A stretch of DNA of 13,102 bases. Source: Monoraphidium neglectum. Its lineage: Eukaryota > Chlorophyta > Chlorophyceae > Sphaeropleales > Selenastraceae. Location of the stretch: NCBI RefSeq assembly GCF_000611645.1, contig NW_014012049.1:1-13102 (forward strand), given 5' to 3'. How positions within the stretch are numbered: the first letter of the stretch is position 1; each line of letters starts with the position of its first letter. Made by a program: the position numbers and the translations under genes. Under the pieces are notes generated by a model. That model worked only from the letters and a program-made list of their open reading frames with translations, was not told the origin of the DNA and did not search any database. Positions 1 to 8,153 of this stretch are shown here, piece by piece.

Positions 1-444
1 GGCGCGGGCGGCGGGGCAGGGGTGGGGGCCGCGGCGGGTGGCGGCCTTTCGCGTTGGGCCGAGGGGGACGCCGCGCAGCTGCAGGCAGCGCCGCTTGGGT
101 TAGGCGCATTTGGCCTCTCGGGGGTCACTACGTGGGGTGGACCGCCGGCGCCGGCGCAGGTGCCCGTCAGGCGCGGCAGCTCGGCGGCGGCGGCGGGGCC
201 TTTGGAAAGCGCGCGCCGCGGCCCGAGCGCCAGCTATCGACAGAGTGACAGCGCGCAGGGTGGCCCCGCGGTGGCGCCTCCAGCTGCTGGCCCCGCGGCG
301 GGCCCCCACCATGCCAGCCCTCACCCAAGCAGCTCAAGGGAGCACATGGGCGGCGCCTCCCTGCTCGGCAGCGCGTTGGGCCGGCTGAGCCGCCGCGCCG
401 CCTGCGCGCAGCCGCGGCGCGGCGCTGGCGACGCCACCAACTGA
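1..444 (+). CDS. Probable 3'-terminal coding segment of an unidentified gene (partial, 5' end outside the window)
   Basis: The first plus-strand frame is open from base 1 to a TGA at 442-444, giving 147 residues with no clear initiator near the edge. I therefore read it as the last exon, or part of it, of a gene entering from the left. Composition is typical of a green-algal nuclear exon: very GC-rich, with mostly G or C at third positions, and rich in Ala, Gly, Pro, Ser and Arg. I see no domain, membrane segment or catalytic motif. The central part (about residues 55-115) is Ala/Pro/Ser low complexity. The last 30 residues are Arg-rich with two cysteines. The other frames here read as Arg-rich shadows. 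GC content falls sharply just after the stop, as expected on entering a 3' UTR. No TGTAA polyadenylation pentamer was seen on this strand between 445 and 3670, so the transcript end is unresolved. A splice acceptor inside the segment cannot be excluded. Confidence 0.42.
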   Translation, partial: GAGGGAGVGAAAGGGLSRWAEGDAAQLQAAPLGLGAFGLSGVTTWGGPPAPAQVPVRRGSSAAAAGPLESARRGPSASYRQSDSAQGGPAVAPPAAGPAAGPHHASPHPSSSREHMGGASLLGSALGRLSRRAACAQPRRGAGDATN

Positions 445-2070
445 GAGACCGTGCCGGACAAGGGAGGTGTGTGGACAAGTGGCCCGGAGCGCCTGGGTGG
501 GACGCCTGCCCAAGGGCGTGGCCCGCTCTAGGGGCTAGCAGTTCCGGGTGCGCACACCAGACCCGTTTTCTGGTTGTGCCTGGTCAAAAAATGCCATGGC
601 GCAGGGTGAGGCTGCCTTTATACTCATGTGTGGCTTGCCCGTGCCTCCAAACGCCTGTGTGTCATGAGATTGGCAGCCCCCCTTCTTGGCGTTGCGCTCG
701 CCTGCATGCTGGCATAAAATGCTGCAAACAGCATGCACGTCGATGTGCGCTTTGGCAGGCAGCGCTGTGGCAGGGCATCAGGCGTCAGTCTTGCAGGGCA
801 AATTTTCAGGACCTGCTGAGTACACACTGCCAAACCCCAGGCACCTTGCAACCCCTGCATCCTGCATTCGCCTGATTCGCTTCCCCTTTGATCGCGTCAC
901 TACGCATGCGTGAGGTGCCGCTCTATGTGGCGCCGACGTCATCTTTTGCTCGCATTTTATGGGCCCCAGACCGTCACCAACAGCGTCCTTGAGTGGTGTC
1001 CCCTTGCGGCCTCAGCCTCTTGGGGAGTCTCCGCCTCTGTTCGCAAGGTCACGCCGCCGCATGTGCTTTTGCGCTTCCTTGGCGGCACAGTGAGTGTGCC
1101 CACGCACGGGTTTCGAAACACTTGCGTGTTGATTGGCTACGCATCCCTGTGCCATTCAGGAATCAGCTGCGCCCGGTTCGCAGCTGTTTGTGCCAACTGC
1201 CACAAACACACAAGAGTTGGCCGGCAGTTATTAGTCCAATGGCCAAGAGAGCCCTTGGGCTTTGATCGCCCCTCCGCTCCCAGAACTGTGCTTGCAAGCC
1301 CCAACACATGTACGATTATTGGTGCCTGCCAATGTGGCTGGCTGCGGCCCTCTTTGAGGGCGCGCGCCACCATTCATTGTGAGGCCCCCCCTGGCATGTG
1401 CCTACCTCGCAGTGCAGGGGTGCGCCCTGCTTGGATCAACACGTCAAGTGTTTGTGTACCACATCGAGCAGCACTTCCTCCACACAAGCCAACTTGCGAC
1501 CGGGGTGCGTCCAACTGGCTCGTTGAGCTGCTGGGCGCTGCCCCTTGATTGCTGTTTTGATTGCATTCCAAGCTACACTGTGTGAGCAGCCAACCAAACC
1601 CACCCCCAGCCTGGACAACTTGGTCTGCAATGCTACTACGCATTTCCAAACTGCGTCAAGCATCAAGGACACCCTATCGCTGCATATCTCAGGCGACGGC
1701 TAGCGACACTCTTTTGGTTGGTTTGCACGACCAACCGTTTTGCCGCAGGAGTTTGTCAGGGTTGCTAATGGCTTCTCAGCTGCTTTCCTTTGTTAGTATG
1801 GGCGCCGGACGTGCGCAGACAGCATCAACGAGGCGGGCCGGGTTTACTGCTTGCCACCCATACGCATTTTGTTCTCCAAACATCTTACGTTTGGCCGGGG
1901 TGTGTTTGACCAGAGTGGTGGGGCGCGATCCGACACGACGGTTCGTGCCCCCAGGGATACTGCAACTTCCACGCCTTGTGAAGGTACCGACAGGAAACCT
2001 TTGCTCCACTTGTTGCACCGCGTCTTGCTGCTGCTGTACGGTAGCGCGTAGGCAAACTACGCTGTAGCAC

Positions 2071-2088
2071 GCATGTGTGGACACATGC
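2071..2088. repeat. Short perfect inverted repeat
   Basis: GCATGTGT-GG-ACACATGC: two perfect 8-base arms with a 2-base centre. It lies in the non-coding interval between convergent genes. As RNA the loop would be too tight for the full stem, so a DNA palindrome or chance is as likely as a functional hairpin. Confidence 0.5.
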
Positions 2089-2453
2089 AGTGGCGGGACT
2101 TGATTACCGCGTGGCGTCTGAAGTGTCCCTCACCGGTGCACTTGCATGCGATGCAGGCGTGTGGCAGTCGTGTGGTCCCAACGGCCCATAGCCACGCAGC
2201 CGAGCCCGGTGTTGCGCCTGCGCATGTTTGTCTGCCCAAATGCAAATAAGTGATCGTGTGCCATGTGATGGGTCCTTCTTTCCGCCAGCAGACAACTTTG
2301 GGGGCTGCTCTTGCAGGAAGCCTCTGAAGCGACCAACAATGCAAATTGACACTGCGTGCCGCCATGTCGTGAGCTGACACCTGGCAAACTGAACAAGCAC
2401 ACACCCACACCCACCGGTGCCAAAGCAATGCACGAAGAACACCCACGCCGGCA

Positions 2454-2480
2454 AGGCAGGCAGGCAGGTAGGCAGGCAAG
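2454..2480. repeat. AGGC tetranucleotide microsatellite
   Basis: Six to seven tandem copies of AGGC/GGCA with one unit changed to AGGT. It sits in non-coding DNA and is an ordinary slippage-type repeat. Confidence 0.8.
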
Positions 2481-2737
2481 CTGGCCATCAAGCAGCGGGC
2501 GGGGTGCCATACACACATACAGTTGGCAGGACCATTCAAGGACGCCTGAACGCACCGCATTGCAGCAGCGGGCAGTTGCCATGACACAGGGAAGGCAGGG
2601 GCTTCATGTGACTGAAGACATCCATGCCTCTATGGGCCACCGTTCAATTTCCTTACTCTGCATCTGGGTGACCTCATGCACCAGGGCGGCACAGCCGCGC
2701 ACGCAGCCGCGTCAATATGCGCGGCAGCGTGGAGCAG

Positions 2738-2742
2738 TTACA
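2738..2742 (-). promoter_or_regulatory. Candidate polyadenylation signal (TGTAA) for the membrane-protein gene
   Basis: The minus strand reads TGTAA, the near-universal poly(A) signal of chlorophycean algae. It is the only minus-strand TGTAA I found between the stop codon at 3672 and base 445. If it is used, the 3' UTR would be about 930 bases, which is long but within the range seen in green algae. A pentamer of this kind can also occur by chance. Confidence 0.4.
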
Positions 2743-3340
2743 GCAAGGGGACAGGGGAAAAGCACACATGGAGTGGGTCAGACGGGTCTGTACCTTGCTT
2801 GTGTGTGGCATGTGCAGCGCCGGGTGCGTTGCTGGCGGGGTCAGCAGCCACGACACAAATCTGGCACTTCCAACAGGGTGGTACGGGCAGGGAAAACCGA
2901 CAGAAGAAAGTGCTCGAGAAGGTAAGACGCCTGGCAAACAATCGGCCTAGCTGGCGTTGACAAGTACTCCTCTTGGGAAGGTAGCATGGGAGGATCCATT
3001 TGCAAGTCAGCGCACCCCACGACCAGGCACACCGTCGTGCAATCCGATCAAATGCAACCCTCGTGAAAAACCCACGAGTCAAGTAGGGGTACCGGTCTGC
3101 AGCTAGTCCCGCCGAGTGCAGGGAAGCAGCGGAATGCATGGCACAACTGCTCGGCCTGCATGCTTGGCCCTTTCCCATCGACAGCCTCCGCCACTGCTGC
3201 CGCGAAACAAACGCCGTCGCTGCACGCCGGCTTGAACAGTACTGCAAATAAAGTTGCTGCATGGCTGGTTGCGAAAAGCGCACCACCTTAGTCTTGGCCC
3301 ATCCTCGGGGCCTTGGCGCAAAATGCGAGCCAGCTACGCC

Positions 3341-3373
3341 TGACTGTCAGTCACAGGTCACCTGTGCTGACTG
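3341..3373. repeat. Nested inverted repeats in the presumed 3' UTR of the membrane-protein gene
   Basis: Three inverted-repeat relationships overlap. TGACTG-T-CAGTCA is a 6-1-6 palindrome at 3341-3353. CACAGGT-C-ACCTGTG is a 7-1-7 palindrome just after it. A second TGACTG at the end can pair with the same CAGTCA, extending the second stem across a short bulge. Two mutually exclusive hairpins could therefore form. Function is unknown and chance is possible. Confidence 0.45.
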
Positions 3374-3671
3374 TATGCATGCTGCCGCAGGCCGCCGCGG
3401 CGGGACATGCCTGTGTCCTGCTCTTATTGCTGCCGGCGTGGCGCGCTTGGTAAGTGTTCCGACATCAACGCCCCTCAATACAGGGGCGCGCTTCGAAGGG
3501 ATAAAGCGTGTGCAGACAAAGAAACCCTTGGGCCAAAGTGTGTGTGGGCATCTGGTGAATCATCGCAAATGCGTCCCAAGAAAGCAAGTTCCCGGCAAGT
3601 ATCACACGCCTGCCCATGGGTGAGCGTTGGTTGTTGCCGTCACTGCCGTGGCAGGCACCCGGCAGCGCGGA

Positions 3672-6600
3672 TCACAGGAACGGCGCCCCGCCCGCGCCCC
3701 GCCCCTGCTCGGGCTCCCAGCTCGGGCGCCCGCCGTTAACAGAAGACGGGGAAAGGCAGCTCCTGTGGGTCGCCGCCGTCGACGCGTTGCTGCTGCTGCT
3801 GCTGTTGCTGCTGTTGCCACCGCCGCTCCGCCCGCCGCTTGCGAGGCCGCCGCCGCGGGCGTCCGTGCATGTGGGGAAGAGCTCGCGGGCCACCCTCGGC
3901 CGCAGCGGCGTGAGCTCGCCTGTGAGCGGACCCGCCGTGAAGGCCGCGTCCCCATGGCAAGCCACACACGCATGTGCGCCCGCCGCGGCTGCAGCGGTAT
4001 GCCGTGGTGATGCGCCGCCGGGGCCGCGGGCGGGCGAGCGGGCGGCGATTGGGGACGCGGTGCCGCTGTCCAAGGTGCCGCTGTCTGAGTCCAGGACGTC
4101 TTCTGGCAGCAGCAACACGCTCGGAGGCCGCCGCGCAGGCGCGCGCGGGCCAGCTGGCGGCTGTGGCTGGGGCGGCGACCTGGGAGGCGACGCGCCGTTG
4201 AAACTGCTGCGCGCCAGCGGCGCGGACGCGGGTGCGGCCGCGGCGCTGCAGCCTGAGAGGTGCCCCCAACTCGCCGCCCCACCGGCCGCGCGACGCGTGC
4301 CACGGCGCGCTGGGTCATCCGCCTCGCTGTCGTTGCTGCTCTCAAAACCCGCCACCCCGGTCGCGCCGACGAGCCCCGCAGGCGTGCGGCTCGCCACACC
4401 TGCGCCCTGTGGCCCGGAGAGCAGCTCGAGCACGCTGGACACGCTGCTGCGCCGCACGCGCCGCTGCTCCCCGCAGGCGCAGCCGCCGCTCATTGCAAAT
4501 CCGCCGCTGCTCACAGCGCCGCCGTCCCAGGATGCACCCAGCAGGGGGTGGCACCCCGCGCTGCTACCGCCGCCGAGTGCCGTGCCGCTGTAAAGGGCCG
4601 CACTGAAAGCACCGCCGCCGGCGCCGCCGAAGAGCGCATCGCTGCCGTCGCTGCTGAATGCTGTAAGGCCGGATGATGACGCGCCCGCCGAGCCCGGCAC
4701 GAGCCGGCACTCGGCGCCGTCGGCAGGGATGCTGAGCACGTGCCACTGCACCCTGTGCCGCGCGGTGCCGTGGTGGCGCGGGGTGCGGGCCGCGCGGCTG
4801 GCCGGCGCCGGTGCCGGCGCCGGCGCGGGCTCGGCGCAATGCGTGGGGTGCGCGCCGCTTAGGTGGGGGTGCTCATAGGCTGTGCTGGGCCCGGGGCAGG
4901 CTGCGGGCGCGGCTGGCATGCTGGGTGCTGTTGATGGGTAGTGCAGGGGAATGAGCAATTTACAGAGCTGCTCCTGTTGCTGCCGCTGCTGCTGCTTCTG
5001 CTGTTGCTGGAGCTGCTGCGGCCGCCGCGGGGGCGTCGCCAAGCCGGATCCCGCAGCCACGGCCGCCCGCAGCGCCGCCGCCGTCAGCGCCGCGCCCGCG
5101 GCGCCGCCCGCGCCGGCCAGGCGCCGCAGCACGCCCGCGGCCGCGTCCCACATCCCCCAGCGGCCCGCGAGCCACGCGGCCGCCGCCTTGGACACCCGCG
5201 CAATGAGCCCTGCGTCGCCCGCGCCACTCAAGCTTTCTATATGCGGCGCGCTCGGGCCCGGGCTGGCGGCCTGTCTCTCATAAGCTTCCCCATACAGGCA
5301 GGCCGCCACGTCAGCCGCCAGTGGCTGGAGCAGCAGCGCTCCCTCCCCGTCCTTGCAGCCGCCGGCCGCCACTGCAGCTGCCGCCGGGCGCTCGATTGGA
5401 GGAGCTTCAAGGATGGCTCCCAGCGCTGGGAGCGCAGGCGCGGCGTCCGGGCAGCAGCTTGGGGGCTGCAGCGCAACCTGCGGTCGCTCGTCGCGGCGCG
5501 GGGCGTCGTCGGGGTCGCCGCAGCTGGTGCCGTCGGCGAGCATATGCCCAGAGCACGCCGCATGCGTGTGCAGGCTCAAGGCGGGGCCTGCCTGTGGCCC
5601 GGGGCTGCCTGACCTCTGTGGTCCGAGCGTCTGGAAGCCCCCGCCAGCAGTCTGATCGCGAGGCGTCACAGGCGAGCCGGAGTGGAACAGGGGCTCCCCC
5701 GCTGCCTGCAGCGGCTGGCGGGAGCCGCTTTCGGCGATAGGCCACGGCAGGGCGGCAGCTGCGACGCCGCCAGCAGGCAAGCCGGCGAGCGGCGACGACG
5801 GCATCCCGAGCGTGAGCTCCCGTGGCTGCGCGCTGGCGCCAGGCGTGCCGCCGGCGCCCGGCGTGCCCGGTTGGCGCGCCGCGCCGGACGCGGCGCCACT
5901 GTCGGCGGTCGCGGCGCTGGCGCCGCTGGCCATGGTATTGAAAGAGGCCTCCTTTATCGGCGGCAGGCGGCGCCGCGGCGTGAAGAAGCCGCCCAGAGAT
6001 GCGCACGCGTCCCCGAACCCAGCCGCCAGCCCGCGCACCGGTGAGAGCAGCGGCGGCCGCCGAGGGCGCCCTCCGCCGCGCGGCGTGACGGCGGTGGGGC
6101 CCGGCGCGGCTGCGGCGCCGGGGTGCCAGGGCTGCGGGCTGAGCGGCGGCGTCAGCGTCGGGGAAATTTCAGGCAGGCTTGCCCACGCGTCAGGTGCTGC
6201 GGGAACGACCGACCAGGCCCCGCCGCCCGCGTGACGACCGGCCGAGGGTGACGCGTCAGGTGGCGGGGCCACGCCCCGTGCTGCGCAGGAGGGGTACACT
6301 GCATATGGCACGCGTCGCGCGGCCGCCGCCTCGGCAGCCGCTTGCAGCAGCTGCGTGTGGGCCGCTGCGTCGGACGCGGGCAGGACGAGCAGAGGCACGC
6401 TTGCAAGCACCTGTGGGGGCCCACAAGGTGGGTTGAATGACCGAAAGGTGGGCAAGCCAAGCCTGGTATGTGTGCGTGCACTCGTGCAGCTACAGAATTT
6501 TGACGTGTGCATATCAGGCTTGATGTCAGAATCAACACCTGCACGCGCCGGGGTGCCAGGCCTGCAGCAACAGCCGTCTCACCCTGCCTTTGGGGCCGCG

Positions 6601-8111
6601 GTCGAGCAGGTGTAGCCACACGGCACCGGGCCGCAGACTGTTGCAATCGAGGGGCACCCTGCAGGCCGTTTGCGCACGGGCGGCGGACGTGGGCACGTGA
6701 GCGCCACCACACAACACACAGCCTGCCAGGCAGCCTGACACAACACACAGCCTGCCCCCATCACAAGCGGCCCGGCCGCCCCCTCAGGTCCCACACATGC
6801 ACCCAAGGCACGCAGCTGCCGCATGGCCTACCGACCTCAACCCATGCACCTGACGACACCAGACCCGCCCTCCATGGCGGCAATAGGCACTGCAGCCACC
6901 GCCGCCCCAGCCCTGGAGTCCAGCAGGACGCGCTCGCCCTGCACAACCACCACCCTCGGCGCCACGGGCGCCGCCTTGTCGTTGCCGCCGCCGCCGTTTC
7001 CCTCCCCTTCCCTGCCGCTGCCGCCACCGCTGCTCTTGTTTCTGTCCTCGTTTGCACGGCCATTCGCAGCGCTCAGCCACACAGCCGGAACGCCTCGCAC
7101 CTCAATCCAAGCCGACCCTGGGCGCCGGCCATCGGCGCCCCGTCCCTCATCCTCGCCCTCTGGCAGCAGGACTGCGGCCGGCTCCGCCCAGCAGGCCCCG
7201 ATTACTGGCGCCGCCGCCGGAGGCTCGGGGGCAACAGACCATCGCAGGTGCGGGCCTGCGGATCCCGCATCTAAGCAGCTTAGCTGTGTGCTCGCCGTCG
7301 CCGCGACCGCCTCTTCCCCAACCTGCGCCACGACCCGCAGCGCCCCGGCCGCATCGCCGCCGCCGTGCGAGCCGCCGCCACCCGCGTCGCGCGCCAGCCG
7401 TGCGCCAAGCGGCCCCGCGAGCGCCTCGCGCAGGAGCCCCTCTGCCCGCGGCGCCGGCGCGCCCGCGGGCAGGGACAGGACCAGCAGCAGCTGCGTGCAG
7501 CCGGGCAGCGCAGATATGGGGCTGACGACGGCGGCGCACTGTGCGCAAGGCGGCAGGCGCAGCTGGCGCAGCAGGGCGTCCCGCACGAGCGCGCTCAGGC
7601 GGAGCTCCCCGCCGCCGCCGCCGCCTGGGAACGAGGCTCCAGAGCTGCTGGCGTCGCCGGCAGCGTCAGGCTGCCGCAGCTCGTCCAATGGGACCTGCGT
7701 GACGTGGTGGAGGGTCTACCAGTTGAGGAGCAAGAATGCACATGTGCATGGACATGTATTCATGTGTGCACATGTAATCATGTGTATATGTACACATGCA
7801 TACATACATACATGCATGTATTTGCATGCGAGCGCCGAGCAAGGTGCACCACACCGCATCATACGGCGGGCGCCACGCTGCAAGCGCGCGCGCGGCGGCC
7901 TTAAAGCGGGGCGAGACATCGGCTCTCATGGCACCCTGGACAGGGCACGAGCACTGTCTCAAGCGGGGGCCGGCAGCGCACCTTGACGCTGACTGTGAAG
8001 TGTTTGGAGGGGCTCGAGTACAGGCATGCGCTCGGCTGGGGCGCGGCTGCGCCGCCATGCCGGATGGCCTGCACTATGCCTGCAAGATCGATGGTCACTG
8101 GCGGTGACGTT

Positions 8112-8153
<42 letters not shown>

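Larger units (their letters stand above)
445..3671. other. Long non-coding stretch between convergent genes (probable 3' UTRs plus spacer)
   Basis: No gene can be supported here. GC content is clearly lower than in the flanking exons. The longest open frames (for example 910-1548 plus, 1561-2067 plus, 2738-3286 minus) encode Cys/His/Arg-rich peptides with no recognisable domain and no preferred third base. The left gene ends at 444 on the plus strand and the membrane-protein gene ends at 3672 on the minus strand, so the interval should hold both 3' UTRs. Visible structure includes an 8-bp-arm palindrome at 2071-2088, an AGGC tetranucleotide repeat at about 2454-2480, a 6-bp stem with 7-base loop at 3060-3078, nested inverted repeats at 3341-3373, and one minus-strand TGTAA at 2738-2742. 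I recognise no tRNA, snoRNA, transposase or reverse transcriptase fragment. Confidence 0.6.

Noticed and set aside
910..1548. 212-codon plus-strand open frame in the left non-coding region
   Set aside because: The peptide is rich in Cys, His and Arg with no domain. Codon use does not match neighbouring exons, and overlapping frames on both strands are equally open.
1700..1740. GGTTGGT...ACCAACC inverted repeat as a structural RNA
   Set aside because: A 7-base stem alone is common by chance in 13 kb, and there is no further pairing or neighbouring RNA motif.
3940..3990. CVACHGD on the minus strand, resembling a cytochrome c haem-binding CXXCH motif
   Set aside because: It is isolated in a Ser/Pro/Ala low-complexity tail with no cytochrome fold around it and no distal Met ligand, so it is most likely chance.
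4941..5612. Plus-strand frame with a poly-leucine run that looks like a membrane segment
   Set aside because: The leucines are the complement of the CAG glutamine tract in exon 4. The rest is Arg/Ala shadow sequence.
6823..7986. 387-codon plus-strand open frame opposite exon 3 of the membrane-protein gene
   Set aside because: It is a Pro/Ala/Ser/Arg shadow of GC-rich exon 3. The minus strand has consistent splice sites, phases and an SPL-like segment order.
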